DNA of 64,000 nucleotides, taken from contig NZ_FOOF01000009.1 in NCBI RefSeq assembly GCF_900113115.1, positions 186,001 to 250,000 on the forward strand, written 5' to 3'. This document shows, piece after piece, positions 1 to 10,015 of this stretch (positions are counted from its first letter, which is position 1; each line of letters opens with the position of its first letter). The translations under genes and the position numbers were made by a program. The stretch comes from Duganella sp. CF458 (GTDB lineage Bacteria > Pseudomonadota > Gammaproteobacteria > Burkholderiales > Burkholderiaceae_D). Under the pieces are notes generated by a model that saw only the letters and a list, made by a program, of their open reading frames with translations, ran no database searches and was not told the origin of the DNA.

Positions 1-2063
1 TGGCGGCCAGGATCAAGGCCGCCTCCAGCCAGGACGCGCAAGACCTGACCGCTGGCTTCGTGGCCGGCTACAACCGCTACCTGAAAGAGACGCCGCCGGC
101 CAGCCTGCCGACGGCCTGCAACAACGCCGCCTGGGTGCAGCCGATGACGGAGGACGACGCCTACCTGCGCTTCGCACAAGCGGCAATGGCCGGCAGCTCG
201 CTGGCCTTCATCAAGCAGATCGGCTCGGCGCAGCCGCCGAAAAGCGCCACGGCCGCGCTGCTCAAGCGCAGCAAGCCGCGCCTGCTGGCAGCGTCGGACT
301 ATGCCAATTCCTCGATTGCCAAAGGGCTGCAGGCGCTGCAGGAACACAGCATCGGCTCCAACGGCTTTGGCCTGGGCAAGGACGTGACGCAGTCCGGCAA
401 GGGCATGGTGTTCGGCAATCCGCACTTCCCGTGGTGGGGCGCGCTGCGCCTGAACCAGTTGCACCTGACCGTCACCGGCAAGGGTTATGACGTGTACGGC
501 GCCACCCTGCTGGGCGTGCCGCTGCCGCTGATCGGCTTTAACGACAAGGTGGCCTGGACCCATACCTTCTCGACCGACAACCGCTTCACGTTGCGCTACC
601 TGGCGCTCGCGCCGGGCAACCCGACCCGCTATATCAAGGACGGCAAGCCGGTGGCCATGACGGCGGTGCCGCTGACGATCAGCGTCAAGGGCGCCGACGG
701 GGCCATCACCCCGCTGTCGCGCACCCTGTACACCACCGAGTTCGGCCCGATGCTGATGGATAGTTCCTTCGCCTGGGGCACGGCGTCGGGATTCGCGATC
801 CAGGACGCCAACCTGGCCAACTACAAGCTGATCGACCAGGTCATCCTGAACGGCAAGGCGGCCAGCGTGGACGAGTTGCGCAGCGCAGCCTCCACCTATG
901 TCGCCATGCCATGGGTGAACACCATGGCGGCCGACCGCGCCGGCGACACCCTGTATGGCAACTTCTCGGTGGCGGCCAATGTGCAGAACGCGCAACTGGC
1001 CGGCTGCGTTCCAGGCGCGGCACAAGGCGCGCCGTTCCAGGACATCATGGCCAGCACCGGCGTGGTGGTGATGGCCGGCACCTCGTCGGCCTGCGACTGG
1101 TCGGGTGCGGTCGGCGCCGCCCAGCGGCCCTGGGTCAAGCGCAGCGACTACATCCTGAACGCCAACGACAGCCACTGGTGGCCGTCCGCCGCCACCTTCC
1201 TCACCGGCTATCCGAAAATCATCGCGACCGGCCCGAACCTGGAAGGCGCCCCGCAGAACAACCGCACCCGTACCGGCCACGCCATCGTGCGCGACCGCCT
1301 GGCCGGTGCCGATGGACTGGCGGGCAACCGCTTCACCATGGCCAACCTGCAGCAGATCTACTTGCAGGCGCGCTTCTTCAAGGCGCAGAAATGGCTGCCG
1401 GAATTCACTGCCGCCTGCCTGGCTTCCGGCACCGCAACGGCAGCGGCCAAGGACGCCTGCACGGTGCTGCAGGCGTGGGACAAGAGCCATGCGCCGGGCA
1501 GCGCCGGCGCCATCCTGTTCCACGAGCTGTATGCGGCGCTGGGTGAATTGAATGCGGCGTCCTGGTGGAGCGTACCCTACAATCCGGCCGATCCGCTGGA
1601 AACGCCGCGTGGCGCCGCCGGCATTCCCGCCGCCATGGCCAAGCTGGAAGCGCTGGTCGCCGGCAGCCAGTTCGATACCGCGGCAAAACGCCGGACCCGC
1701 CCGGAAGAAGTGCAGTCCATCTCGCGTCCCGACGGCAGCCTCGCCGTGCCGGGCGGGCGCTATACCTTCATGAACTGGCGCGGCGTGAAGAACGAAATCT
1801 ATCCCGGCATCTGGATTTACACGGCTGACTCGAAAACCAACGCCGGCGCCTACGGCAACAGCTATATCCAGTTCGTGACCTGGGACGATAGCGGGCCGGT
1901 GGCGGAAGGCATCCTGACCTACGGCCAGTCCTCGAACCCGGACAGTCCGCACTTCAACGACGAGACCAAGCTGTACGCCAAGGGCCAATGGATCAAGCTG
2001 CCCTACACCGAAGCCCAGATCACCTCCGACCCGGGCTACAAGCTGGTCGAGATCTCGGAGTAG
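1..2063 (+). CDS. Penicillin acylase family Ntn-hydrolase, 5' end missing
   Basis: The reading frame is open from base 3 of the window to a TAG at 2061-2063, so the true start lies upstream. The protein resembles the penicillin acylase/acyl-homoserine-lactone acylase family, periplasmic N-terminal nucleophile amidases made as one precursor and cut into alpha and beta chains. The expected beta-chain start is visible: a Gly-Ser-Asn-Gly stretch whose Ser codon is at 357-359. It is followed by the family-typical Gly-Asn-Pro-His loop and a 'GFNDKVAWTHT' block. About 570 residues follow the Ser, a normal beta-chain length. The signal peptide and alpha chain are mostly outside the window. Substrate cannot be told from sequence: N-acyl homoserine lactones, beta-lactams or other amides are possible. 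It reads towards the diguanylate cyclase gene, 56 bp away. Confidence 0.85.
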   Translation, partial: AARIKAASSQDAQDLTAGFVAGYNRYLKETPPASLPTACNNAAWVQPMTEDDAYLRFAQAAMAGSSLAFIKQIGSAQPPKSATAALLKRSKPRLLAASDYANSSIAKGLQALQEHSIGSNGFGLGKDVTQSGKGMVFGNPHFPWWGALRLNQLHLTVTGKGYDVYGATLLGVPLPLIGFNDKVAWTHTFSTDNRFTLRYLALAPGNPTRYIKDGKPVAMTAVPLTISVKGADGAITPLSRTLYTTEFGPMLMDSSFAWGTASGFAIQDANLANYKLIDQVILNGKAASVDELRSAASTYVAMPWVNTMAADRAGDTLYGNFSVAANVQNAQLAGCVPGAAQGAPFQDIMASTGVVVMAGTSSACDWSGAVGAAQRPWVKRSDYILNANDSHWWPSAATFLTGYPKIIATGPNLEGAPQNNRTRTGHAIVRDRLAGADGLAGNRFTMANLQQIYLQARFFKAQKWLPEFTAACLASGTATAAAKDACTVLQAWDKSHAPGSAGAILFHELYAALGELNAASWWSVPYNPADPLETPRGAAGIPAAMAKLEALVAGSQFDTAAKRRTRPEEVQSISRPDGSLAVPGGRYTFMNWRGVKNEIYPGIWIYTADSKTNAGAYGNSYIQFVTWDDSGPVAEGILTYGQSSNPDSPHFNDETKLYAKGQWIKLPYTEAQITSDPGYKLVEISE

Positions 2064-2119
2064 CCTGGCTGGCGCGCCGTGGCCACCGCCGGGGGCTGGT
2101 TTTGCGGTATGCTCGGTCG

Positions 2120-3319
2120 ATGACCGATGCACTAGCGCGCTTGCCGGAACTGTTACTGGATGCCGTCTTCATGGTGGACGAGGGTGGACGCATCGTGTTC
2201 GTCAATCCGGCCTGCCGGGCGATCTTTGGCTATGCGCCGGAACAAATGATCGGCCGCATGATCCTCGACTTCATCCATCCCGACGACAAGGCCCGTACTG
2301 TGGCGGAAATGGGACATGTGCTGAACGGCCGCCCGGGCCTCGGTTTCGAAAACCGCTACCTGCGCAAGGACGGCAGCGTGGCCCACATCATGTGGACCGC
2401 GCGCTGGTCGCCGCAAGACCGCTTGCGCATCGGCGTGGCGCGCGACATCAGCGAGCGCAAACTTGCCGAGCAGCGCCAGGCCGGCATGCTGGCGCTGGCC
2501 ACGGCCGCCCATGGCGCCGAAACGCTGCCCGAGCTGTTCAGTGCTTTCGACCGCATCCTGCAAGGCTTGCTGCCGCTGCGCGGCATGGTGGTGGTGCTGC
2601 AGCCCGGCGAACGCCTGGCCTATGCCAGCGCGCCGCCGGGCACGGCCGCGCCGGAGGCGGCGGGCTGGCACCACGTCAGCCTGTCGGCCTCCGGCATCGC
2701 CTTCGGGGAAATGCGGCTGGACCTGGGGCGCCATGGCGCGCTGTCGGCCAGCGATATCGATTTGCTGGAATTTACCGCCGGCCAGGCCGGCGCCGTGATC
2801 GAAAGGCTGGCGCTGCACGCCGACCTGGCCCACGCCGCGCGCTACGACGAGTTGACCGGCCTGCCGAACCGGCGCCTGTTCCAGGACCGCATCCTGTCCG
2901 CCATCGCGCGCTGCCGGCGCGGCCAGTCACGCGGCGCCTTGCTGTTCATCGACCTGGACGACTTCAAGCAGGTCAACGACCAGCACGGGCATGTGGTCGG
3001 CGACCAGCTGTTGCATGCCATTGCGCGCCGCATCACTTCCTGCGTGCGCGAAGCCGATACGGTGGCGCGCATCGGCGGCGACGAATTTGTCGCCTTGCTG
3101 GAAAACGTGGCCGACCACGCCCAGGCCCGGGCCCTGGCCAACAAGATCCAGCAGGTGATTGCCACGCCCCTGGTGCTGGCCGCCCGCACCCTGCAGCCGC
3201 ACGCCAGCATCGGCATCGCCCTCTATCCCGAACACGGGGAAGTGATCGACCAGCTGATGCGCCATGCCGATCAGGCCATGTATGCCGCCAAAGCGGTGCG
3301 CAAGGCGGCAGCGACTTGA
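2120..3319 (+). CDS. PAS-GGDEF diguanylate cyclase
   Basis: The 399-residue protein has an N-terminal PAS domain (about residues 5-120, ending in the 'ARDISERK' PAC motif), a middle GAF-like region (about 125-270) and a C-terminal GGDEF domain (about 280-395). The active-site GGDEF is intact near residues 318-322. An RxxD motif (Arg-Glu-Ala-Asp) lies five residues upstream, the usual inhibitory c-di-GMP site, so product inhibition is expected. It should make c-di-GMP from two GTP. No membrane segment or signal peptide is seen, so it is probably a cytoplasmic sensor whose PAS domain binds an unknown ligand. The ATG at 2120 starts the protein just before the PAS fold; the frame is open further upstream, but only into the end of the acylase gene. 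Confidence 0.9.
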   Translation: MTDALARLPELLLDAVFMVDEGGRIVFVNPACRAIFGYAPEQMIGRMILDFIHPDDKARTVAEMGHVLNGRPGLGFENRYLRKDGSVAHIMWTARWSPQDRLRIGVARDISERKLAEQRQAGMLALATAAHGAETLPELFSAFDRILQGLLPLRGMVVVLQPGERLAYASAPPGTAAPEAAGWHHVSLSASGIAFGEMRLDLGRHGALSASDIDLLEFTAGQAGAVIERLALHADLAHAARYDELTGLPNRRLFQDRILSAIARCRRGQSRGALLFIDLDDFKQVNDQHGHVVGDQLLHAIARRITSCVREADTVARIGGDEFVALLENVADHAQARALANKIQQVIATPLVLAARTLQPHASIGIALYPEHGEVIDQLMRHADQAMYAAKAVRKAAAT

Positions 3320-3334
3320 ACTCGGCCGGCTGGA

Positions 3335-3718
3335 TCAGCGGAAATACTCGCCAGCCCGCTCGGGCTGGTACGGCACTTCCAGCAGGCGTACCCGCGACAG
3401 CTGGCCATCGGGGCGCGGCCAGCTGATGCTGTCGCCGACCGACAAGCCCAGCAGGGCAGCGCCGATCGGGGTCAGGATCGAAATGGCATCCGGCTGCCGG
3501 GCCATGTCCTTCGGGTAGGCCAGCGTCAGGCAGCGTACTTGGTCCGTGCCGTCGATTTCAAAGCGGACGGTGGAGTTCATGGTCACGACGTCCGGCGGCA
3601 TGTGCTGCGGCGCCAGGATGTCGGCGCGCGCCAATTCTTCGAGCAAGGCGGAGCCTACGCCGGCCAGCGACTCTATGCGCTCGGCGTCAAGGGTGGAAAT
3701 GGTGATGTGGGGCTTCAT
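3335..3718 (-). CDS. rnk: Rnk/GreA-type nucleoside diphosphate kinase regulator
   Basis: A 127-residue protein with the C-terminal GreA/GreB FKBP-like fold ('VRFEIDG...LTLAYPKDM...ISILTPIGAALLGLSVGDSI') and a short N-terminal helical part, matching the Rnk family rather than full GreA. Rnk binds RNA polymerase near the secondary channel and was described in E. coli and Pseudomonas as a regulator of nucleoside diphosphate kinase levels. The ATG at 3716-3718 is chosen because AGGAGA lies a few bases upstream on this strand; a longer in-frame extension to 3808 has low-complexity, Pro-rich composition and no support. It converges with the diguanylate cyclase gene (15 bp gap) and diverges from galE. 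Confidence 0.85.
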   Translation of the reverse strand: MKPHITISTLDAERIESLAGVGSALLEELARADILAPQHMPPDVVTMNSTVRFEIDGTDQVRCLTLAYPKDMARQPDAISILTPIGAALLGLSVGDSISWPRPDGQLSRVRLLEVPYQPERAGEYFR

Positions 3719-4031
3719 TGAACGTTCTCCTGGTTTCGGTTCTGCATGGGGAGCAGCGGGCGGCTCGGCGGGGAGGCGGCTGCCGCAGCAGTCCGGCCCG
3801 GGTCCCACCGAGCCTAGGAAAGCCAGGTGATGACAGGCGGGCGCGATGCGCTCCCATCAAGGGAGGCAGCGCTGCAGCATGCAGGGAAGGCGGCCAGGGG
3901 CATCATGCGGCGAGTATAACGCGAGAGTGGACAGGGGCGCCGTGCATCGATGCTGTATGATAATTTTGGTAATGTTTCCGGACGCAGCCGCGGCACCGTA
4001 TATTCCCTTGATTGAAAGTAAAGGTATTCTG
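3719..4031. other. Intergenic region between divergent rnk and galE
   Basis: This 313-bp gap holds the 5' regions of two divergent genes. A TATGAT hexamer at 3956-3961 could be a -10 box for galE, but no convincing -35 box is found 16-18 bp upstream. The last 30 bp are AT-richer and contain AAAGG before the galE ATG. No small gene, repeat or hairpin terminator was recognised. Confidence 0.5.
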
Positions 4032-5039
4032 ATGAGCATTTTCGTAACGGGCGGGGCGGGTTATATCGGCTCTCACACTTGCGTCGAGCTGCTCGCCGCA
4101 GGGCATGAGATCGTAATATTCGATAACTTCAGCAATAGCCGGCCCGAAGCGCTGGCGCGCATCGCGCGTATCAGCGGCCGAAAACCTGTCCTGGTCGAAG
4201 GTGATATTCGCGATCAGGCTGCGCTCGAAGCGGCTTTGCGCCAGCACCGCTGCGAAGCTGTCATCCACTTTGCCGGCTTGAAAGCGGTGGGCGAGTCGGT
4301 CGCCAATCCGCTGGCTTACTACGATTGCAACGTGATTGGCACGCATCGCCTGCTGTCTGCGATGCAGAACTGCGGTGTGCGCACCCTGGTGTTCAGTTCC
4401 TCGGCCACCGTGTATGGCGAGCCGCAGCACCTGCCCCTGACCGAAGGCCATCCTTTGTCGGTCACCAATCCCTACGGCCGCAGCAAACTCTTCATCGAAG
4501 ACATGTTGCGCGATGTATACCGCGCCGATCCGGCTTGGCGCATCGCCATCCTGCGCTATTTCAACCCGGTTGGCGCCCACGAGAGCGGATTGATCGGTGA
4601 AGACCCGCAGGGTGTGCCCAACAACCTGATGCCTTATGTGGCCCAGGTGGCGGTTGGGCGCCGCGAGTACCTGAACGTCTGGGGTAACGACTATGCCACG
4701 CACGACGGTACCGGCGTACGCGACTATATCCACGTGGTCGACCTGGCGCACGGGCATTTGCGCGCACTGGAGCGGCTGAAGCTGCCTCAATGTACGGAAG
4801 TCAACCTCGGCACCGGCATCGGCTATAGCGTCCTGGAGGTGGTCAAGGCCTTCGAACAGGCCAGCGGGCAGGCCGTCCCGTACCGGATTTCCCCGCGGCG
4901 TGCCGGTGATGTGGCGGCGTGCTACGCCGATCCGGCCCGGGCGGCGCGTGATTTGGGATGGACCGCGCAGCGCGACCTGGCGGCCATGTGCCGCGACCAT
5001 TGGAACTGGCAAAAGCAGAATCCAGACGGCTTCGCCTGA
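4032..5039 (+). CDS. galE: UDP-glucose 4-epimerase
   Basis: A 335-residue extended SDR enzyme that interconverts UDP-glucose and UDP-galactose with tightly bound NAD. The NAD-binding GGAGYIG motif is at residues 6-12, the catalytic Ser region reads 'FSSSATVYG', and the Tyr-x3-Lys pair is in 'YGRSK'. The '[12 protein letters not shown]' segment is typical of GalE. The ATG at 4032 sits directly before the Rossmann fold and has AAAGG upstream; the frame is open further upstream but the extension is not GalE-like. It is the first gene of the polysaccharide locus and is followed by galU after 102 bp, so together they supply UDP-glucose and UDP-galactose for the glycosyltransferases downstream. Confidence 0.95.
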   Translation: MSIFVTGGAGYIGSHTCVELLAAGHEIVIFDNFSNSRPEALARIARISGRKPVLVEGDIRDQAALEAALRQHRCEAVIHFAGLKAVGESVANPLAYYDCNVIGTHRLLSAMQNCGVRTLVFSSSATVYGEPQHLPLTEGHPLSVTNPYGRSKLFIEDMLRDVYRADPAWRIAILRYFNPVGAHESGLIGEDPQGVPNNLMPYVAQVAVGRREYLNVWGNDYATHDGTGVRDYIHVVDLAHGHLRALERLKLPQCTEVNLGTGIGYSVLEVVKAFEQASGQAVPYRISPRRAGDVAACYADPARAARDLGWTAQRDLAAMCRDHWNWQKQNPDGFA

Positions 5040-5141
5040 CAGGACAATTGACCGGTTTTGGGGAGAGGGTTCGCTAAATGTTAGAATGTCGGCCAATTTT
5101 GCACGCATATTGGCAGTTAATTCATTGGGGAATCTCTAGTA

Positions 5142-6029
5142 ATGAGTCAAATCAAAAAAGCTGTATTTCCGATCGCGGGACTAGGAACCCGTTTCCTGCC
5201 CGCCACCAAGGCATCTGCCAAGGAAATGCTGCCGGTCGTGGATAAGCCGCTGATCCAATATGCGGTCGAGGAAGCTTATGCCGCCGGGATCCGCCACATG
5301 ATTTTCGTGACTGGCCGTACCAAGCGCAGCGTGGAAGACCATTTTGATACCGCCTACGAGCTGGAAAACGAGCTGGAACTGGCAGGCAAAACCGCCTTGC
5401 TGAACATTGCGCGCAGCATCGCGCCGGAGGATATGGTGTGCACCTATGTGCGCCAGCCCCGCGCCCTGGGGCTCGGCCACGCTGTGTTGTGCGCCAAGGA
5501 GTTGGTCGGCAACGAGCCCTTCGCGGTCCTGCTGGCCGACGACCTGATGGTCGGCAAACCGTCGATCATGGCGCAGATGGTCGAGCAGTTTGCCGAGTGG
5601 CGGGCAAGTATTCTTGCTGTGCAGAATGTTCCGCGTGAAGAGACCAAGCGTTATGGGATCGTCAGCGCTGAAGATGTGGGACAAGACATCGTCAATGTGA
5701 CGGGTATTGTTGAAAAACCAAGTCCGGAAGCAGCGCCGACCACCCTCGCCGTTGCCGGCCGCTATATCCTGACGCCAGGGATTTTCAAGGAACTGGAAAA
5801 CCTGCCGCGCGGCGTTGGCGGTGAAATCCAGCTGACCGATGGCATTGCAAACCTGCTGCGCCGCGAAAAAGTGTTTGCTTATCGCTATAAAGGCGCGCGC
5901 TATGATTGCGGCAGCAAACTGGGCTTTTTGCAAGCCACGGTAGACCTGGGCTCGCATCACGAAGAAATCGGCGCCGAGTTTTCCGCTTGGCTGGAGCAGC
6001 GTCAGCACCACGCGGTGACTGCTGGATAA
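5142..6029 (+). CDS. galU: UTP-glucose-1-phosphate uridylyltransferase
   Basis: A 295-residue nucleotidyltransferase that makes UDP-glucose and pyrophosphate from UTP and glucose-1-phosphate. The N-terminus carries the family signature '[16 protein letters not shown]' with the nucleotide-binding G-x-G-T-R loop, then '[19 protein letters not shown]', and later 'LLADDLM' with metal-binding Asp residues. Length and order match bacterial GalU and not RfbA. The ATG at 5142 follows a GGGGAA stretch about 14 bases upstream. It lies downstream of galE in the same direction. Confidence 0.95.
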   Translation: MSQIKKAVFPIAGLGTRFLPATKASAKEMLPVVDKPLIQYAVEEAYAAGIRHMIFVTGRTKRSVEDHFDTAYELENELELAGKTALLNIARSIAPEDMVCTYVRQPRALGLGHAVLCAKELVGNEPFAVLLADDLMVGKPSIMAQMVEQFAEWRASILAVQNVPREETKRYGIVSAEDVGQDIVNVTGIVEKPSPEAAPTTLAVAGRYILTPGIFKELENLPRGVGGEIQLTDGIANLLRREKVFAYRYKGARYDCGSKLGFLQATVDLGSHHEEIGAEFSAWLEQRQHHAVTAG

Positions 6030-6234
6030 ACATCGAAGTATTGAAATCCTGGCGGCGGCTTGGATTGGCCGCTCCGGCGCTTCCAGTGGCGCCACCCCGT
6101 TCGGCCCCGGCAAGTGGCAATGCCTGCGGGCTGAATCGGGGACCTGATCAAAAGGGCCACCCACCACGGCCGCGATCACGACACTTTCACCTGGCTTGAC
6201 TGGGCCTTGGGCACAGGCCGGGTACTATGGACAC

Positions 6235-7017
6235 ATGCGTAAAAAGTTAACCCTCTCGATCGTCAGTCACGGTCATCGCGCCCACGTGGCGACGCTGCTG
6301 CAACAACTGGCGGGACTCGGTCGAAGCGATTTTGAAGTCATCCTGACCCTCAACCTGCCGGAGCCGGAGCCGGTGGCGCTCGACGCCCTGCCTTATCCGG
6401 TCCGCTTGCTGCAAAATCCGGCGCCGAAAGGGTTTGGCGCCAACCACAATGCGGCCTTTCGGGAAAGTAATGGCGACTATTTCGTCATCCTCAATCCCGA
6501 TATCGAGTTGCGGGAAGATCCCTTTGGCCCGCTGTTGAAGCTGGCTGAACAAGACAGCCTGAATATCTGTGCCCCGGTGATCCTCGATACGCAAGGCCAG
6601 GTCGAAGACAGCGCGCGTAATTTCCCGACGCCGTACGGCCTGTCCAAGCGCTTGCTGTGCCGCTTGCTGGGGCGTTCGATCGTGCCGGATACCCTCAGGC
6701 AGGATGGCGATACCCTGCAGCCGGATTGGGTGGCCGGCATGTTCGTGATGGTGGCGCATGAAACTTATCAGCGCCTCGGCGGCTTCAATGACGCTTACTT
6801 CCTGTACTTTGAAGATGTCGAGTTTGGGGCACGGGCCCGCTTGGCGGGCTGCCATATCCTGGTGTGCAAGCACGCGCGCGTGATTCACCAGGCCCAGCGC
6901 GACAGCCACCGGCAATTGCGTTTCATGTGGTGGCACCTGCAAAGTGCCGCTAAGTTTTTCCTTTCCCTGGTCTATATGCGCGTCTTATTCCACGCAAGGC
7001 GAAAGCCAAATAGTTAA
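6235..7017 (+). CDS. GT2 family glycosyltransferase (rhamnosyltransferase-like)
   Basis: A 260-residue GT-A fold protein. It has an N-terminal 'LSIVSHGHRAHV' strand, the 'GFGANHNAAF' loop common in rhamnosyltransferases, 'ILNPDIEL' as the DxD-type metal/nucleotide site (about residue 88), and the 'GGFNDAYFLYFEDVEFGARAR' acceptor motif split around residue 190. The C-terminal 'HARVIHQ' is also typical. No membrane segment is evident, so it is likely a cytosolic or peripheral enzyme adding a deoxyhexose to a lipid-linked glycan. The ATG at 6235 is preferred to an in-frame TTG at 6196, which gives no family-like residues. It lies 205 bp after galU and 147 bp before rfbB. The donor, perhaps dTDP-rhamnose, is inferred from its neighbours. 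Confidence 0.8.
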   Translation: MRKKLTLSIVSHGHRAHVATLLQQLAGLGRSDFEVILTLNLPEPEPVALDALPYPVRLLQNPAPKGFGANHNAAFRESNGDYFVILNPDIELREDPFGPLLKLAEQDSLNICAPVILDTQGQVEDSARNFPTPYGLSKRLLCRLLGRSIVPDTLRQDGDTLQPDWVAGMFVMVAHETYQRLGGFNDAYFLYFEDVEFGARARLAGCHILVCKHARVIHQAQRDSHRQLRFMWWHLQSAAKFFLSLVYMRVLFHARRKPNS

Positions 7018-7130
7018 GTAAGCGCAAATGTAAGATGTGTTTCAGATGTTGTGCACGGGTCAAATTGCCGGGGTTGCCTTTCTCATATGCGGTAAAATTC
7101 CCGTTTGCCTGAACGGTAGAAGCTAATTAA

Positions 7131-7150
7131 TAACTTGTAATAACTTGTAT
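7131..7150. repeat. Tandem 10-bp direct repeat before rfbB
   Basis: TAACTTGTAA at 7131-7140 is followed directly by TAACTTGTAT at 7141-7150, ending just before the AAAGGAAG ribosome site of rfbB. The surrounding 40 bp are AT-rich compared with the genes. The role is unknown; it could be a replication-slippage duplication or part of the leader. Confidence 0.5.
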
Positions 7151-7164
7151 TAAAGGAAGTCACG

Positions 7165-8232
7165 ATGATATTAGTAACGGGTGGTGCAGGCTTTATCGGG
7201 GCCAATTTTGTGCTGGACTGGCTGGCGCAATCGGATGAAGCCTTGGTCAACCTGGACATCCTGAGCTATGCCGGCAACCGGGAGACGCTTGCTGCGCTCG
7301 ACGGCGATGCGCGCCACATCTTCGTGCAAGGCGACATCGGCGACAGTGCCTTGGTGGCGCGCCTGCTGGCTGAGCACAAGCCGCGCGCGGTGGTCAATTT
7401 TGCCGCCGAAAGCCATGTCGACCGCTCGATCCATGGCCCGGAAGCTTTCATCCAGACCAATATCGTCGGCACTTTCCACCTGCTCGAGGCCGTGCGCGCC
7501 TATTGGGGCGCGCTGGAAGGCGAGGATAAGACCAATTTCCGGTTCCTGCACGTTTCGACCGACGAGGTATACGGTTCGCTGGGCAAGGACGATCCTGCCT
7601 TCACCGAAACCCACCGCTACGAGCCGAACAGCCCGTACTCGGCCAGCAAGGCTGCCAGCGACCACCTGGTGCGTTCCTACCACCATACCTACGGCTTGCC
7701 GGTACTGACCACCAATTGCTCGAACAACTATGGCCCTTACCATTTCCCGGAAAAACTAATTCCGCTGATGATCGTCAATGCCCTGGCCGGCAAGCCGCTG
7801 CCGGTGTATGGCGACGGCCAGCAGGTGCGCGACTGGCTGTACGTGAAGGACCACTGCAGTGCGATCCGCCGCGTGCTGGCAGCGGGCAAGCCGGGCGAGG
7901 TATACAACGTGGGTGGCTGGAACGAAAAACCGAACCTGGAAATCGTGCATACCGTCTGCGCGCTGCTGGACGGCCTGCGTCCGCGTACCGACGGCGCCAG
8001 CTACAGCAGCCAGATCACCTATGTGACCGACCGTCCGGGCCATGACCGCCGCTACGCCATCGACGCCAGCAAGATCGAGCGTGAACTGGGCTGGAAGCCA
8101 GCCGAAACCTTCGATAGCGGCATCCGCAAAACGGTGCAGTGGTACCTGGACAACTCGAACTGGGTTGCCAACGTTCAATCCGGCGCGTACCGCGCCTGGG
8201 TCGAGAAGAACTATCTCGAGCGCCAGGCATGA
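7165..8232 (+). CDS. rfbB: dTDP-glucose 4,6-dehydratase
   Basis: A 355-residue extended SDR enzyme that converts dTDP-glucose to dTDP-4-keto-6-deoxyglucose. The [13 protein letters not shown] motif is at the N-terminus, '[12 protein letters not shown]' holds the catalytic Thr-Asp-Glu trio, and '[10 protein letters not shown]' holds Tyr-x3-Lys. '[19 protein letters not shown]' is diagnostic for RmlB. A good AAAGGAAG ribosome site precedes the ATG. The stop overlaps the rfbD start in ATGA, so the two are translationally coupled. Its product feeds rhamnose synthesis here and could also feed the WecE aminotransferase encoded at 34.8 kb. Confidence 0.96.
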   Translation: MILVTGGAGFIGANFVLDWLAQSDEALVNLDILSYAGNRETLAALDGDARHIFVQGDIGDSALVARLLAEHKPRAVVNFAAESHVDRSIHGPEAFIQTNIVGTFHLLEAVRAYWGALEGEDKTNFRFLHVSTDEVYGSLGKDDPAFTETHRYEPNSPYSASKAASDHLVRSYHHTYGLPVLTTNCSNNYGPYHFPEKLIPLMIVNALAGKPLPVYGDGQQVRDWLYVKDHCSAIRRVLAAGKPGEVYNVGGWNEKPNLEIVHTVCALLDGLRPRTDGASYSSQITYVTDRPGHDRRYAIDASKIERELGWKPAETFDSGIRKTVQWYLDNSNWVANVQSGAYRAWVEKNYLERQA

Positions 8233-9125
8233 AGATCCTTTTGCTGGGCAAGAACGGACAGGTCGGCTGGGAGCTCCAGCGCAGCCTGGCGCCGCTAGGC
8301 GAACTGATCGCGCTCGGCAGCGGCAGCCGGGACTTGTGCGGCAACCTGGGCGATGCCGCAGGCCTGGCCGCCACGGTGCGTGCCGTGGCGCCCGACGTCA
8401 TCGTCAATGCCGGCGCCTACACGGCGGTCGACAAGGCTGAGAGCGAAGCGGCAGCGTGCCGCGCCGTCAATGCGACCGGTCCGGCCGTGCTGGCACAGGA
8501 AGCGGCGCGCCTGGGCGCCTTGCTGGTGCACTATTCGACCGACTACGTGTTCAACGGCTCGGGCGAGGCCGCCTGGCCGGAAGACGCCGCCACCGGCCCG
8601 CTCAACGTCTACGGCCAGACCAAACTCGAAGGCGAGCAAGCCATCGTCGCCAGCGCTTGCCGCCACCTGATATTCCGCACCAGCTGGGTCTATGCGGCCC
8701 GCGGCGGCAATTTCGCCAAAACCATGCTGCGCCTGGCCGGCGAACGCGACAAGTTGTCGGTGGTGGACGACCAGGTCGGTGCGCCCACCGCCGCCGAGCT
8801 GATCGCCGATGTCACGGCGCATGCCGTACGGGCTACGGTGCGCCGTCCGGAACTCGGCGGTGTCTATCATCTGGCAGCCAGCGGCGCCACGTCCTGGCAT
8901 GGCTATGCCCGCTTCGTGATTGATCAAGCCCGCCAGGCGGGCCTGGCCATCAAGGTGGCGCCTGAGGCCATCGTTGCCGTCGGCAGCGATGCATTTCCGA
9001 CGCCGGCAGCGCGCCCGCGGAATTCGCGCCTGGCGACCGACAAACTGCAATCCGCTTTCGGCCTGGTGATGCCGCCATGGCAGACCGGTGTCGAACGGAT
9101 GCTCACTGAATTTATCGAAAAATAA
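8229..9125 (+). CDS. rfbD: dTDP-4-dehydrorhamnose reductase
   Basis: A 298-residue RmlD-type SDR reductase that makes dTDP-L-rhamnose with NAD(P)H. Visible features are '[12 protein letters not shown]' (dinucleotide-binding loop), '[13 protein letters not shown]' (very characteristic of RmlD), 'YSTDYVFNG', 'YGQTKLEGE' with Tyr-x3-Lys, and 'RTSWVY'. The ATG at 8229 lies in the ATGA overlap with the rfbB stop. It is followed by rfbA after 2 bp. The gene order B-D-A-C is a common rhamnose operon layout. Confidence 0.95.
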   Translation: MKILLLGKNGQVGWELQRSLAPLGELIALGSGSRDLCGNLGDAAGLAATVRAVAPDVIVNAGAYTAVDKAESEAAACRAVNATGPAVLAQEAARLGALLVHYSTDYVFNGSGEAAWPEDAATGPLNVYGQTKLEGEQAIVASACRHLIFRTSWVYAARGGNFAKTMLRLAGERDKLSVVDDQVGAPTAAELIADVTAHAVRATVRRPELGGVYHLAASGATSWHGYARFVIDQARQAGLAIKVAPEAIVAVGSDAFPTPAARPRNSRLATDKLQSAFGLVMPPWQTGVERMLTEFIEK

Positions 9126-9127
9126 TC

Positions 9128-10015
9128 ATGTTAAAACGCAAAGGCATCATCCTGGCCGGCGGCTCCGGCACCCGGCTCTATCCGGTCACCAAAGCAGTGT
9201 CGAAACAGCTGCTGCCGATTTACGACAAGCCGATGATTTATTACCCGCTCAGCACACTGATGCTGGCCGGTATCAATGACATCCTGATCATCTCGACCCC
9301 GCAGGATACGCCGCGTTTCCAACAATTGCTGGGCGATGGCGCCGATTGGGGCCTGAACATCGAATATGCCGTGCAGCCGAGCCCGGACGGCCTGGCGCAG
9401 GCTTTCATTATCGGCAAGGACTTCCTCGGCGGTGCGCCGAGCGCGCTGGTGCTGGGCGATAATATTTTCTATGGCCATGACCTGCCGGCCCAGCTCGAGA
9501 AGGCCAATGCCAAAACGGATGGCGCCACCGTGTTCGCCTATCATGTGACCGATCCCGAGCGTTATGGCGTGGTCGATTTCGATGCCAGCGGTAAGGCCCT
9601 GAGCCTGGAGGAAAAACCGGCTGTCCCGAAGAGCAATTACGCTGTCACCGGCCTGTATTTCTACGATAACCAGGTGGTCGACATCGCCGCCGGCTTGAAG
9701 CCGTCCGCGCGCGGCGAGCTCGAGATTACGGACCTGAACCGCATTTACCTGGAACGCCAGCAGCTCGACGTGGAAATCATGGGCCGCGGCTACGCCTGGC
9801 TCGATACCGGTACCCACGAGAGCCTGATCGAAGCGAGCAACTTCATCCAGACCATCGAACACCGCCAGGGCTTGAAAGTAGCCTGCCCGGAAGAAATCGC
9901 CTACCGCAAGGGCTTCATCGATGCCGACCGACTGGTCGAGCTGGCCAAGCCGCTGGCCAAGAACGGCTATGGACAATACCTGCTGCGCCTGGCCAAAGAG
10001 GGCGTGCGTCCATGA
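9128..10015 (+). CDS. rfbA: Glucose-1-phosphate thymidylyltransferase
   Basis: A 295-residue nucleotidyltransferase that makes dTDP-glucose from dTTP and glucose-1-phosphate, the first step of rhamnose synthesis. The start reads '[20 protein letters not shown]', followed by '[24 protein letters not shown]', the typical RmlA block. '[13 protein letters not shown]' holds the metal-binding Asp and '[12 protein letters not shown]' completes the set. Its stop overlaps the rfbC start in ATGA. Confidence 0.96.
   Translation: MLKRKGIILAGGSGTRLYPVTKAVSKQLLPIYDKPMIYYPLSTLMLAGINDILIISTPQDTPRFQQLLGDGADWGLNIEYAVQPSPDGLAQAFIIGKDFLGGAPSALVLGDNIFYGHDLPAQLEKANAKTDGATVFAYHVTDPERYGVVDFDASGKALSLEEKPAVPKSNYAVTGLYFYDNQVVDIAAGLKPSARGELEITDLNRIYLERQQLDVEIMGRGYAWLDTGTHESLIEASNFIQTIEHRQGLKVACPEEIAYRKGFIDADRLVELAKPLAKNGYGQYLLRLAKEGVRP

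Noticed and set aside
3956-3961. TATGAT as a galE -10 box
   Set aside because: No -35-like hexamer lies at 15-19 bp upstream, so it was not listed as a promoter.
5048-5087. TTGACC with TAAATG or TAGAAT as a galU promoter
   Set aside because: The spacers are 21 and 28 bp, outside the workable range for sigma-70.
7111-7124. GAACGGTAGAAGCT resembling part of the ops/JUMPstart element
   Set aside because: Only the CGGTAG core matches, which is expected by chance in a window of this size, and no RfaH-type gene is present.
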